Notes under the pieces: generated by a model
The model's input: only the letters and a program-made list of their open reading frames with translations
Databases searched by the model: none
What the model was told of the DNA's origin: nothing
Shown: positions 54,301-61,926 of the stretch, piece after piece
How positions within the stretch are numbered: position 1 is the first letter of the stretch
Layout: each line of letters starts with the position of its first letter
Made by a program: the position numbers and the translations under genes
Origin: Rubrivivax sp.
GTDB taxonomy: Bacteria > Pseudomonadota > Gammaproteobacteria > Burkholderiales > Burkholderiaceae_C
Length of the DNA stretch: 64,000 nucleotides
Assembly (NCBI GenBank): GCA_027484825.1
Contig: JAIXSE010000035.1
Span: forward strand, 62,001 to 126,000
Reading direction: 5' to 3'

Positions 54301-55576
54301 GATGCAAGGGGTGATCGTGGACGGCGGGGTCCTGGTGACACGTGCGGACGGCTCGCCGGGCATCAGCTTCAACACGCGAAACGGCACCGCGGACGATCAC
54401 ATGGTGGCCAATGGTGTGGCCGGGACCAACTGGACCAGCGCGCTCATCTACGCCAAGGTGCAATCCGAGGGCAGCCGGGACGGGACGCTGTTCAATCTGG
54501 GGGCCAGCCAGAGCGGTCGCCTCAGCGCGCATTACCCCGAAGGCTCTCGCGGCTACGTGTTCGATGTGAATCGCTACGACGCCACCGGCCGACTCTCCCG
54601 TTCCGTGGCCGGGGGCAACGCCGCCCTGGTCGGCCTGGCCAATGACATCGTCTTCGAGGCTCACTCGGGCAACACCACGGCCGGCACGGCCTCGCTCAAC
54701 TACACCGATTCGGCCCAGGCCATCTACGAGAACGGCATCCGCGTGACGTCCGACGGTACGCTGTCGTCCACCTTCCCCACCAGCAGCGAGTGGCTGCTGG
54801 CCAAGCACGGCAATGACAGCGCCTACTACCAACAAGTCATCTACAACGAGTTCATGGTCTACCTGGACACCGGCAACACCACCCCGGAGATGCAGTCGCT
54901 GCTGGGCACCGCCAACGACGATGTGCTGACCTACTCCGGCGAGACCGGTCTTCAGCGGATTGATGGCATGTCCGGCAACGACACGCTCTACCTGTCGGGC
55001 GCCACCGATCTGGACTTCGGCCAGCTGAGCGGCGGCGTGCGCGGCATCACGCAGGTGTGGATGGACAACGGCCAGGACAACACCCTCACCCTGACCAGCG
55101 CGACGCTCACCGCCAACGGCACGCAGCCGCTTACCGTGGTGATGGGAGATGGCGATGCCGTCGTGCTCAATGGTCAGCGCCTGGACTACGACGCCCAGCG
55201 CATGCAGACCCTGGTGATCGGGCAGGACCGGGACGAGGTGCTGTTCAGCACCAGCCGCAATGACGCGATGCGCGGCGGCGCCGGGGCGGACACCTTCACC
55301 TGGCGTGCGAACCAGGGCGGCACCGACACGGTGATGGACTTCAGCGATGCGCAGGGTGACCGACTGGACCTGAGCCAACTGCTGGTGACCATGACCGAAG
55401 GCCGGGAGGACCTCTATCTGAACAAGCTGATCGATGCCAACGGGCAGGTGGTGTTGCAGGTGGACCGGGACGGCCGTGGCCATTTCCAGGACCCGGACCT
55501 GACCATCATGCTGGGGTCCGCGCATCCGGCCGACCCGATCACCATCGTGGCGCAGTACGGCACCACCACGCTGTGA
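48326..55576 (+). CDS. Giant Bap-like adhesin with Ig-like repeats and type I secretion C-terminus
   Basis: A predicted cell-surface adhesin of 2416 residues. Order: acidic N-terminus (1-140); a hydrophobic Gly-rich segment (about 144-164, LFGLALPAALLVPLAIAGG), as in Bap-type prefix domains; a Ser/Asp/Gly linker (165-260); nine Ig-like repeats of about 91 residues (about 266-1089), each with a core such as STWEYSIDGGTTW and a final VRQTDVAGNVSSA; further beta domains (1090-1790); a Calx-beta domain (about 1792-1912); a GH54/concanavalin-like domain (about 1912-2189, with AIRVRRSSDDQEIDIGFD and FVTTWYDQSGHGRDM); and a C-terminal type I secretion signal region (about 2190-2416, with GGAGADTFTW). 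No ABC/HlyD/TolC exporter genes lie in the window. Confidence 0.9.
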   Translation: MKQATHTVRSATPQEVAGLPTPASAGVAVSTSAALEGGVRGGVSVGAASQDASRQPLAARGLRRLAIGEEAADTPVAVATSAAETDGQTSDSADAALADRAALNAEASSGDMLQSAVTEGVQEEDDDDKAGLWLFGGHGGASGLFGLALPAALLVPLAIAGGSSSSGSSGGSNGSGSGDGHPPAGTDSSGTAGSSDSATSSDAEHSSETETSSDSLASTDSDGTSDSSDSSDSSDSALDPSGSAAGGMPGDSIDASPDVTPPVRPSPTPAPTLVLVHDTGESSTDRITSDGTIRIEGLAPGQTWDFSVDGGETWVPGTGNEIPGSLFPGSGNHTVLVRETDESGATSEVGEFTFGLDNEVQTPGLELGGTPGSVGDSLVTGNAQVIVSGLEQDATWDYSTDGGLTWTTGSGTTVDLSGLQDGPVEVLVRQTDVAGNVSDAAQLGFVIDTTADAPSLALVRDSGLSSTDEITSDGRVVVTGLEDGSTWEYSIDGGTTWLAGSGSAVDLSAQPDGDVQLLVRQTDVAGNVSSASQLDFVLDTTVAAPKATLTLDTGASLIDAITHDARVTINGLEDGAAWEYSIDGGTTWLAGSGSAVDLSAQPDGDVQLLVRQTDAAGNISKAAQLDFVLDTTIAAPSLALAQDSGLSSTDQITSNGQVAVTDLEAGSTWEYSIDGGTTWITGSGTSLDLSAQPDGDVQLLVRQTDVAGNVSSASQLDFMLDTTVAAPTATLTLDTGASLIDGITRDARVTINGLEDGAAWEYSIDGGTTWLVGSGTSVDLSAQPDGDVQLLIRQTDVAGNVSSASQLDFVLDTTIAAPSLALAQDSGLSSTDQITSNGQVAVTDLEAGSTWEYSIDSGTTWTTGTGALLDLTSVASGPVQLLVRQIDIAGNISDTAQLDLVVDTVSDAPSLTLALDSGRASDDHITQDGHIQIAGLEDGATWDYSTDGGLTWQSGAGTSLDLSTMPDGNIQLRVRQTDVAGNESAVAQLDFTLDTTAAMPPTPTLAQDSGVSATDHITNNGLLEIQELEPDAIWEFSLDDGDTWTQGEGTTLDLTALAGAGRHAVQVRQTDMAGNVSTVGRIDLTLLLDAPTIDLMTDPGLQDQTDQVVGISTAQQGISLVSTTAELSAVDLRTLYVRVDAGFAPDDQLSFDDGPVLDQDLSANNATLAGVPGLDYRYDATTRTLILQKSDGSALTGMEASTLANALRLTSLGTMPTAGERSFSIWGEDLAGNVGDTSTIRVTVDIRSPSLDLNGALEGVEPLTHVNSLAAPVRVFAEDLSIRHDNPDARYASVSLRGFGGGTSVDDQLASQTGQGLVTLGDGLQWQLGDTLWTVSRVSTRYAFATADGSLASQEAVTALLESLRLMNPLAEPGQGERRFTVVLTDHVGNTGRASGSVVLDQTAPVPDLNGLAAGLDNSVQVVAGVGWMLPLFNPSTAALEDDSPITQLTLSFSSALSGVFQGAAGLQERIGLSDGDDTNGMTNALVLGVGGTLVDDQSIPGRLITLTLADGPTGPVLTLSADAPLTPLQVSQLLQRLRYEGDAGAALGIREIAVTATDVAGNTSQTASLGQVEVLAEGTPMVFLHPDSDSGTYDSDAITRMNGAADAPIRLRGAGRPGATLLVYLDADRNGAGTGSEWVGTVVSDAQGRWELQLPDQALADGSYAFIAVDSTTGQVSPPLTLTVDTRPPASSYDMGESVAPSPVLFGISDAFERVVVEVDTDNNLLNGYELRYETRADAAGQWQIDTRLATPVSGSFQPFENGHTVNTRVTTFDMAGNSTVREDSAPAIASVFNLSDAQVVEGVDGSRELVFIVSRSGDLNSEGSVQWSLDLLRSSATDNPSGLLSDVDFNGAASGQVNFAVGETQQLVRFTVSGDYYREVNERLIVHLDDARGGTIGDGLGIGTIYEVDIDRTQAAYSMRNLNPNLNSAAIRVRRSSDDQEIDIGFDANGNLDTEALMNFVGRGSTDWGFVTTWYDQSGHGRDMVQTNASMQGVIVDGGVLVTRADGSPGISFNTRNGTADDHMVANGVAGTNWTSALIYAKVQSEGSRDGTLFNLGASQSGRLSAHYPEGSRGYVFDVNRYDATGRLSRSVAGGNAALVGLANDIVFEAHSGNTTAGTASLNYTDSAQAIYENGIRVTSDGTLSSTFPTSSEWLLAKHGNDSAYYQQVIYNEFMVYLDTGNTTPEMQSLLGTANDDVLTYSGETGLQRIDGMSGNDTLYLSGATDLDFGQLSGGVRGITQVWMDNGQDNTLTLTSATLTANGTQPLTVVMGDGDAVVLNGQRLDYDAQRMQTLVIGQDRDEVLFSTSRNDAMRGGAGADTFTWRANQGGTDTVMDFSDAQGDRLDLSQLLVTMTEGREDLYLNKLIDANGQVVLQVDRDGRGHFQDPDLTIMLGSAHPADPITIVAQYGTTTL
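49950..51041 (+). repeat. Tandem duplication of a 546-base two-repeat unit in the adhesin
   Basis: Ig repeats are 273 bases each. Repeats at 49950-50222 and 50223-50495 reappear nearly unchanged at 50496-50768 and 50769-51041. For example about 130 bases from 50222 match those from 50768 with one difference. The unit of duplication was therefore a pair. The repeat before (49677-49949) also shares long identical stretches. Confidence 0.85.
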
Positions 55577-56782
55577 TCAGGTCGCGGTGAGCCGGCGCGC
55601 CAGTTGGGCGGCCGCGGTGGTCAGCGTCTGCAGTTCACGGCGCAGCGTGGCTGCGGTGCCACCGGACTGCGCCAGGGCAGCGAGCGCTTCGCTCAGCGCT
55701 GCAGCCTCCCGGGCGGCCTGCGCCAGGTCGGCGGGCGCGGCGCTCAGCAGCGGCTGCTGATCAAAACGCGCCAGTTGTTCCAGACGTGCCGGCAGGGCGG
55801 ACTGGCCCAGCACCGCTTCCAGACGCTGCCGTTGCTGCTGGTGGTGCCAGCTGGGGCCGAGCGCGCCGCGGTCGGCCATCAGTTGGCTCAGGCGAGCATG
55901 CGCCGCCGCCTGAACCGCCCGAGACTGCAGCCCCTCGCCCAGCGCCAGGGCTTCCTGCGCATGCACCAGGGCTTGCTCATCCTGCAGCTCGCTCAGCAGC
56001 AGCAGGCATTGCGCCTGCAGCCATCGATAGTCGCAGCGCCGGGCCTGTTGCAGCGCCGATCGCGCCAGGGTCAGCGCCTGCAGCGGATCGCCGCTGTCAC
56101 GGGCGCCACGAGCACGGTGCCAGCAGGTCTCGGCTTCATAGTCGCGATGACCCGCCTGGCGAGCCGCACGCTGGGCCTGGTCCAGCAGTGTCACGGCGGC
56201 CTCCGGCCCGACGGTGGCCCGGCTGGCGACCGCACGGTTCAGCCCGATCTTGGCCCGCAGATATGCGTCGCCGATCAGGCCGGGATAGTGACGCTCCGCC
56301 TGGTCCAGCACCCGTCCCCCGCGGGCCCAGTCGCCCAGCGCAAAACACAGATGGGCCAAGCCGATGCGGGCCAGGCATGCCCAGCGGGTGTCGTCCTGGG
56401 TGAGTTCCAGGGTCTGGCTCCAGGCATTGCAAGCCTGCAGATAGTCGCCGCGCTGGTAGTGCAGTCGGCCCAGCGCCTCGCTCAGCTCGGACGCTTGCTC
56501 CCGAGCAGATGCATCCGCCCGGTGCTGCGCACGGTCCAGCGCCGCCGCCAGGGCCGCTTCCAGCGCCGCTTGCAGCTCCGGGCCACGACCGCAGCGTTCG
56601 AGAATGAAAAACAGGCCCAGCAGGGCCTGTACCGGCGGGGTGTCCCCGCCTGCGTCCACCATCCGCTGCAGCACCGGCAAGGCCAGCGCAGGCCGGCGCA
56701 TCAGCAGACGCTCCCAGCGAGCCAGATCCCGCCCCGAGGCCGCCGCTGCGGCGGCCCCGGTCAGGGGCGCGGTCTGGGACAT
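55577..56782 (-). CDS. TPR-like helical protein of unknown function
   Basis: A 401-residue all-helical protein rich in Ala, Leu, Gln and Arg. Several tetratricopeptide-like pairs are visible (for example ALGRLHYQRGDYLQACNAW, and LAHLCFALGDWARGGRVLDQAERHYPG split in two). No signal peptide or membrane segment. It lies 18 bases downstream of aspS on the same strand, so it is probably read with aspS, yet its stop codon abuts the adhesin stop (TGATCA). Its TPR character resembles the N-terminal half of the diguanylate cyclase at 30.4 kb. Role unknown. Confidence 0.78.
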   Translation of the reverse strand: MSQTAPLTGAAAAAASGRDLARWERLLMRRPALALPVLQRMVDAGGDTPPVQALLGLFFILERCGRGPELQAALEAALAAALDRAQHRADASAREQASELSEALGRLHYQRGDYLQACNAWSQTLELTQDDTRWACLARIGLAHLCFALGDWARGGRVLDQAERHYPGLIGDAYLRAKIGLNRAVASRATVGPEAAVTLLDQAQRAARQAGHRDYEAETCWHRARGARDSGDPLQALTLARSALQQARRCDYRWLQAQCLLLLSELQDEQALVHAQEALALGEGLQSRAVQAAAHARLSQLMADRGALGPSWHHQQQRQRLEAVLGQSALPARLEQLARFDQQPLLSAAPADLAQAAREAAALSEALAALAQSGGTAATLRRELQTLTTAAAQLARRLTAT

Positions 56783-56800
56783 GGGCGCGGTCCCTCGGGC

Positions 56801-58594
56801 TTACTCGGCCGCAGCGCCGGGGTTGCGCAGGCGAATGTGCAGCTCGCGCAGCTGCTTTTCGTCCACGAACGACGGTGCACCGGTCAGCAGGCACTGGGCG
56901 CGCTGGGTCTTGGGGAAGGCGATCACGTCGCGGATGGATTCCGCCTTGGTCATCAGCGTCACCAGACGGTCCAGGCCGAAGGCCAGGCCGCCGTGCGGGG
57001 GCGCACCGTATTGCAGCGCGTCCAGCAGGAAGCCGAACTTCACGCGCTGCTCTTCCGGGCTGATGTTCAGGGCCTCGAAGACCTTGGCCTGCACATCGGC
57101 GCGGTGGATACGGACCGAGCCGCCGCCCAGTTCCCAGCCATTGAGCACCATGTCGTAGGCCTTGGCGATGCAGGCGCCCGGGTCGGTGACCATCAGGTCC
57201 TCATGGCCGTCCTTCGGCGCGGTGAACGGGTGGTGCACCGCCGCCCAGCGGTTGTTTTCCTCGTCCTGCTCGAACATGGGGAAGTCCACCACCCACAGCG
57301 GAGCCCAGCGGTCCTCGAACAGGCCGCTGGTCTTGCCGAATTCGCTATGGCCGACCTTCAGGCGCAGGGCACCGATGGCATCGTTGACCACCTTGGCCTT
57401 GTCGGCGCCGAAGAAGATCAGGTCGCCGTCCTGGGCACCGGTGCGGGCCAGGATGTCGGCCACGGCCTTGTCATGCAGGTTCTTGACGATGGGCGACTGC
57501 AGGCCTTCGCGGCCCTTGGCCACTTCATTGACCTTGATCCAGGCCAGACCCTTGGCGCCGTAGATCTTGACGAACTCGGTGTAGCTGTCGATCTCGCCGC
57601 GGCTGAGCTGGGCACCGCCCGGCACGCGCAGGGCCACCACACGGCCGCCAGGGGTCGTGGCCGGGCCGGAGAAGACCTTGAAGTCCACGTCGCCCATCAC
57701 GTCGGTCAGCTCGGTGAACTCCAGCTTGACGCGCAGGTCCGGCTTGTCCGAGCCGAAGCGGTACATGGCCTCGGCATACTTCATCACCGGATAGTCGCCC
57801 AGCTCGACGTTCAGCGCCTTGCGGAAGACATGACGGATCATGCCTTCGAACATCGCGCGGATCTCTTCCTCGGTCAGGAAGCTGGTCTCGATATCGATCT
57901 GGGTGAATTCGGGCTGGCGGTCGGCGCGCAGGTCTTCGTCCCGGAAGCACTTGGTGATCTGGTAGTAGCGGTCGAAGCCGGCCACCATCAGCAGCTGCTT
58001 GAACAGCTGGGGGGACTGGGGCAGCGCGAAGAACATGCCGTCGTGCACGCGCGAGGGGACCAGATAGTCCCGCGCGCCTTCAGGCGTGCTCTTGGTCAGC
58101 ATCGGGGTTTCGATGTCGACAAAGCCATGCTCGTCCAGGAACTTGCGCGCTTCCATCGCCACGCGGTAGCGCAGCATCAGGTTGTTCTGCATGTACGGGC
58201 GGCGCAGGTCCAGCACGCGATGCGTCAGGCGGGTGGTTTCCGAGATGTTCTCGTCATCCAGCGGGAACGGGGGCGTGACCGACGGGTTCAGCACTTCCAG
58301 CTCGTGGCACAGCACTTCCACCTTGCCGCTGACCAGGTTGCCGTTCTCGGTCCCGGCCGGGCGCGCACGCACCTTGCCCACCAGCTTCAGGCAGAACTCG
58401 TTGCGCACGCCTTCGGCCACCTTGAACATCTCGGGGCGGTCCGGGTCGCAGACGATCTGCACCAGGCCTTCACGGTCGCGCAGGTCGATGAAGATGACAC
58501 CGCCATGGTCGCGGCGGCGATGGGCCCAGCCCATCAGGGTCACGGTCTGATCCAGCAGCTTTTCGCTGACTTGGCCGGCATAACAGGTACGCAT
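56801..58594 (-). CDS. aspS: Aspartyl-tRNA synthetase
   Basis: Charges tRNA-Asp (and possibly tRNA-Asn, if the enzyme is non-discriminating). The 597-residue bacterial-type class II enzyme starts [16 protein letters not shown] with an OB-fold anticodon domain ([11 protein letters not shown]), motif 2 ([19 protein letters not shown]), the bacterial insertion domain, and motif 3 ([14 protein letters not shown]). An in-frame ATG at 58636 would add 14 residues not seen in the family. Confidence 0.97.
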   Translation of the reverse strand: MRTCYAGQVSEKLLDQTVTLMGWAHRRRDHGGVIFIDLRDREGLVQIVCDPDRPEMFKVAEGVRNEFCLKLVGKVRARPAGTENGNLVSGKVEVLCHELEVLNPSVTPPFPLDDENISETTRLTHRVLDLRRPYMQNNLMLRYRVAMEARKFLDEHGFVDIETPMLTKSTPEGARDYLVPSRVHDGMFFALPQSPQLFKQLLMVAGFDRYYQITKCFRDEDLRADRQPEFTQIDIETSFLTEEEIRAMFEGMIRHVFRKALNVELGDYPVMKYAEAMYRFGSDKPDLRVKLEFTELTDVMGDVDFKVFSGPATTPGGRVVALRVPGGAQLSRGEIDSYTEFVKIYGAKGLAWIKVNEVAKGREGLQSPIVKNLHDKAVADILARTGAQDGDLIFFGADKAKVVNDAIGALRLKVGHSEFGKTSGLFEDRWAPLWVVDFPMFEQDEENNRWAAVHHPFTAPKDGHEDLMVTDPGACIAKAYDMVLNGWELGGGSVRIHRADVQAKVFEALNISPEEQRVKFGFLLDALQYGAPPHGGLAFGLDRLVTLMTKAESIRDVIAFPKTQRAQCLLTGAPSFVDEKQLRELHIRLRNPGAAAE

Positions 58595-58726
58595 GGAAAC
58601 TCTCCGGAAATCGGGTTCAATGGGGCGCGCTGACACAGTCGCGCGCCCAGAAACAAGGGTCTGATGGGCGCTGGCGGGGTCGGGGCGACCCTCAGGGCTG
58701 AGCGCTTGCCGGGGCGCTCAACCCGG

Positions 58727-59413
58727 TCAATTTCGGGCGCTCCCCGCAGCGGGCAGCGTCACCGGATGGGTGGTGTCCCCCGAGGCGGGTGCCACCACGC
58801 CCATGGAGATGATGTACTTGAGGGCTTCGTCCACGCTCATGGCCAGCGGCCGCAGCTGGGCGCGGGGCATGATCAGGAAGAAGCCGGAGGTGGGGTTGGG
58901 GGTGGTGGGCACGTACAGGCTCACATGCTCGTCAGCCGCGGCATCGCTGAGGGTGGCCAGTTGGTCCGCCACCTCGCCGGCCGGCTTGCCGGTGACGAAG
59001 GCGATGGTCCAGGAATGGGGATGGGGATAGGGCACCAGCACGGCCTCGCGGAAGGCATTGCCGCTGGACGAAAACAGCGTGTCCGAGACCTGCTTGACAG
59101 AGCTGTAGATGCTCTTGACGATGGGAATCTTGTAGAGCAGCCGGTCCCACTGGCGCAGCCACCATTGGCCGAACATGTTGGCCACGAACATGCCGGTGAG
59201 CATGAGGGCGCCGACCAGCACGACCACCCCCAGGCCGGGCACGTTGTGCAGTTCCCGCACCGAGGCGCGAGCGGATTCTGGCAGCACGGCCTGCACCGCC
59301 GACAGCAGCCAGATGAAGACGCCGTCGATGATGCCCAGCACCCACAGCAGCACCCAGACGGTGATCGCCAGGGGCAGCCAGACCAGCAGGCCGGTGATGA
59401 TGTACTTTCTCAT
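58727..59413 (-). CDS. DUF502 membrane protein
   Basis: A conserved membrane protein of unknown role. The 228-residue protein has two membrane segments (about 5-30 and 55-80), the family motif GLLVWLPLAITVWVL at the start, PGLGVVVLVGALMLTGM, and PIVKSIYSSVKQVSDTL. It belongs to the conserved set fmdB-DUF502-aspS; the gap to aspS is 132 bases and to fmdB 21 bases. Confidence 0.92.
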   Translation of the reverse strand: MRKYIITGLLVWLPLAITVWVLLWVLGIIDGVFIWLLSAVQAVLPESARASVRELHNVPGLGVVVLVGALMLTGMFVANMFGQWWLRQWDRLLYKIPIVKSIYSSVKQVSDTLFSSSGNAFREAVLVPYPHPHSWTIAFVTGKPAGEVADQLATLSDAAADEHVSLYVPTTPNPTSGFFLIMPRAQLRPLAMSVDEALKYIISMGVVAPASGDTTHPVTLPAAGSARN

Positions 59414-59434
59414 GCCTGGGTCCGGCCTTTTCGG

Positions 59435-59806
59435 TCAGTGGCAGGCGCAGCCGCCGCCGCACGAGGTGCCGGACGAACTTCCGGACGCGCTGGAAGAGCC
59501 GGAGGACGACTCGCCCCCCGCACTGGACGAGGATGCGCTCGCGCCCGTGTCCGCACCCTGGGAGGACGCCGCTGCAGCCCCGCCCGCCCCACCGGCAGTC
59601 GCCGGCGCACTGGTGCCGCCGGAGCCGCCGCGAAAGTCGGTGACATACCAGCCCGAGCCCTTGAGCTGGAAGCCGGCGGCGGTCACTTGTTTGCTGAAGG
59701 ATTCCGCGCCGCAGGCCGGGCAGGTGGTGAGCGGCGCATCGGACAGCTTCTGCAGCACGTCCTTCGCGTGGCCGCAGATGCCGCAACGGTAAGCGTAGAT
59801 CGGCAT
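59435..59806 (-). CDS. FmdB-family zinc ribbon protein
   Basis: A small putative regulatory zinc-ribbon protein. The 123-residue protein begins MPIYAYRCGICGHAKDVLQK and has two CxxC pairs (CGIC and CPAC) in residues 1-40, then GFQLKGSGWYVTDF, then a long Ser/Gly/Ala low-complexity tail ending CGGGCACH, which could bind a further metal. Start at 59806; an upstream ATG at 59824 is less likely. Confidence 0.92.
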   Translation of the reverse strand: MPIYAYRCGICGHAKDVLQKLSDAPLTTCPACGAESFSKQVTAAGFQLKGSGWYVTDFRGGSGGTSAPATAGGAGGAAAASSQGADTGASASSSSAGGESSSGSSSASGSSSGTSCGGGCACH

Positions 59807-59833
59807 GGTATTGCCCTGGGTCAAAAACCCGAA

Positions 59834-59839
59834 ATTATA
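59834..59839 (-). promoter_or_regulatory. Possible -10 element upstream of fmdB
   Basis: TATAAT on the minus strand, 28 bases before the fmdB start, in an otherwise GC-rich gap. No good -35 at 17 bases upstream. It would drive the fmdB-DUF502-aspS transcript. Confidence 0.4.
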
Positions 59840-59925
59840 TAGAGGACCGGCGCCCCGCCTCCGGGCAGGGCTCTCCGGGGGAGCCGCGCTGCCCGCCCAG
59901 GGCCTCCGGGCGTGGCGGTTTTGCC

Positions 59926-61359
59926 TCAGATCTTGTGGTGCGATCCGTGCGTGTTGCGGATCGCCTGGGGGCCCAGGGAGCCGACCAGCATGCCGACGAT
60001 ACCGGCCAGGAAGCCCGCCAGCTGCGCCGGGAACTGCTCACCGGCGGGGGTCAGCAGGAACAGCAGCCAGGCCACCACGCCCAGGGCGATGGCGAACAGG
60101 GCGCCTTGCGTCGTGGCTCGCTTCCAGTACAGACCGAAAACCAGCGGCACGAAGGCCCCGACCAAGGTCACCTGGTAGGCCGCCGACACCATTTCATAGA
60201 TGGACGTGCCTTGCAGCTTGATGGCGTAGCCGCACACGCAGACCGAGAAGATCAGCACGGCGATCCGCATGGTGCGCAGTTCCTGCTTGTCCGACACGCG
60301 CGGGAAGAACTGGCGCCAGATGTTTTCCACAAAGGTGACGGAGGGTGCCAGCAGCGTGGCGGACGCGGTGGACTTCAGGGCGGACAGCAGCGCCCCAAAG
60401 AAGATCACCTGCATCACAAACGGCATGCGGTCCATCACCAGGGTGGGGATGACCTTCTGCGGATCTTCCGTGATCAGCTGCTTGGCCTCCTGCGGCATGA
60501 TGATCAGGGCGCTGACCACGATGAACATCGGCACGAAGGCGAACAGGATGTAGCAGATGCCGCCGATCACCGGCCCGCGCGTGGCGGCTTTCTCGTCCTT
60601 GGCCGACATCACCCGCTGGAACACGTCCTGCTGGGGGATGGAACCCAGCATCATGGTGATGGCCGCGCCCAGGAAGAACACCACATCGTGGAAATTGGGT
60701 TCCGGCAGGAACTTGAACATGTCCTGGCTGGTGGCCAGGGCGATGACCTTGTCGGCGCCGCCGGCCTTGTCGGCCGCGAACCAGGCAATGATGGACAGCC
60801 CCACCACCAGGATGATCATCTGGATGAAGTCGGTCACCGCCACCGACCACATGCCCCCGAACAGGGTGTAGGCCAGGATGGACGCGGTGCCGATGACCAT
60901 GCCCACCGGGATGGAGATGGCGCCGCCGGACAGCAGGTTGAACACCAGGCCCAGTGCGGTGACCTGGGCGGACACCCAGCCCAGGTAGGACAGGATGATG
61001 ATGAAGCTGCAGATCACCTCCACCACCCGGCCATAACGCTCGCGGTAGTAGTCGCTGATGGTCAGCAGGGTCATCCGGTAGAGCTTGGCCGCAAAAAACA
61101 GGCCCACCAGGATCAGGCAGGACCCCGCGCCAAACGGGTCTTCCACCACGCCATTGAGGCCGGATTGGACAAATTTGGCGGGGATGCCCAGCACCGTCTC
61201 CGAGCCGAACCAGGTGGCAAAGGTCGTGGTGATGATCATCACCAGCGGCAAATGACGCCCCGCGATCGCGAAGTCGGCCGTGTTCTTCACCCGCTTGGCG
61301 GCCCAAAGGCCGATGGCGATGGTGACAAGCAGGTAAAGGATGACCAGGGTCAAAAGCAT
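59926..61359 (-). CDS. Sodium:solute symporter family protein
   Basis: A 477-residue secondary transporter of the SSS family with about 12-13 membrane segments. Family motifs include YLLVTIAIGLWAAKRVKNTADF at the start (split), the stretch ATWFGSETVLGIPA, and FGGMWSVAVTDFIQ in the middle. The substrate is not clear (proline, pantothenate, acetate and other uses occur in this family). It is divergent from the small genes of the type III cluster with a 205-base gap that includes a GC palindrome GGGCGCGCGCCC at 61497-61508. Confidence 0.9.
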   Translation of the reverse strand: MLLTLVILYLLVTIAIGLWAAKRVKNTADFAIAGRHLPLVMIITTTFATWFGSETVLGIPAKFVQSGLNGVVEDPFGAGSCLILVGLFFAAKLYRMTLLTISDYYRERYGRVVEVICSFIIILSYLGWVSAQVTALGLVFNLLSGGAISIPVGMVIGTASILAYTLFGGMWSVAVTDFIQMIILVVGLSIIAWFAADKAGGADKVIALATSQDMFKFLPEPNFHDVVFFLGAAITMMLGSIPQQDVFQRVMSAKDEKAATRGPVIGGICYILFAFVPMFIVVSALIIMPQEAKQLITEDPQKVIPTLVMDRMPFVMQVIFFGALLSALKSTASATLLAPSVTFVENIWRQFFPRVSDKQELRTMRIAVLIFSVCVCGYAIKLQGTSIYEMVSAAYQVTLVGAFVPLVFGLYWKRATTQGALFAIALGVVAWLLFLLTPAGEQFPAQLAGFLAGIVGMLVGSLGPQAIRNTHGSHHKI

Positions 61360-61564
61360 GGCGTCGGCCTTGGGAACTTTCTGGGGTCGGGGATGGAAAA
61401 AGCGCGCGGATTATCCCTGGATCGCGCGCACCGCCCCATCGGGTCTGCCCGAATTCATCGAACTTGCCACGAATCGGGGCTTACTGACCGGCACCAGGGC
61501 GCGCGCCCAGGGCACTGACGACCAGATTCAACCACCTCATTCATTCATCTAAAGGAGTCCTCTT

Positions 61565-61795
61565 ATGGCAGGCGCAATCATGGGCGGCATGGGCGGCGGC
61601 AATCCGATGTCCACCATGCAGAACCAGATCAATCAGCAGCAGATGGACGCGGCCTCCGCAGCGACCAGCCGCGAAAACACGCAAACCTCCATCCAGAAGA
61701 TGGTGCAGGACGCGCAGAACAAGAAGATCTCGATGTGGATGGAACAGAGCAACTTCGCGTCTGGCCTGACCAGCAAGATCGACCTCAGCCGCTGA
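61565..61795 (+). CDS. Small Gln/Met-rich protein at the type III secretion locus
   Basis: No family recognised. The 76-residue protein starts after AAAGGAG. It has a Gly/Met-rich N-terminus (MAGAIMGGMGGGNPM), then a hydrophilic helix (about 16-60, rich in Gln, Asn and Ala) and ends SKIDLSR. No signal peptide. Size, helix and position next to sct genes make a needle or pilus subunit, or an exported helper, possible. This is guesswork from context. Confidence 0.65.
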   Translation: MAGAIMGGMGGGNPMSTMQNQINQQQMDAASAATSRENTQTSIQKMVQDAQNKKISMWMEQSNFASGLTSKIDLSR

Positions 61796-61926
61796 GCTTC
61801 ATTCACGGGGCTTGATCCATGCGGGTTGATCCACCTGGCTCGATCCACGCGGTTTGGGCCCCGGCCCTCGTGCGGCTGACATCAGCCGCGCTCCTTCCCT
61901 CTCTCTCACATTCAAAAGGAAACAAC

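Noticed and set aside
50381-55525. Long minus-strand frames opposite the giant adhesin
   Set aside because: They mirror the adhesin repeats and have no independent family features.
48326-55576. Possibility that the repeats are an assembly artefact
   Set aside because: Repeats outside the duplicated pair differ from each other and the frame stays open throughout, so the array is real, though copy number could be misassembled.
61360-61564. HrpL- or HrpX-type regulatory box upstream of the type III small genes
   Set aside because: I looked for GGAACC-N16-CCAC and TTCGC-N15-TTCGC patterns and found no acceptable match.
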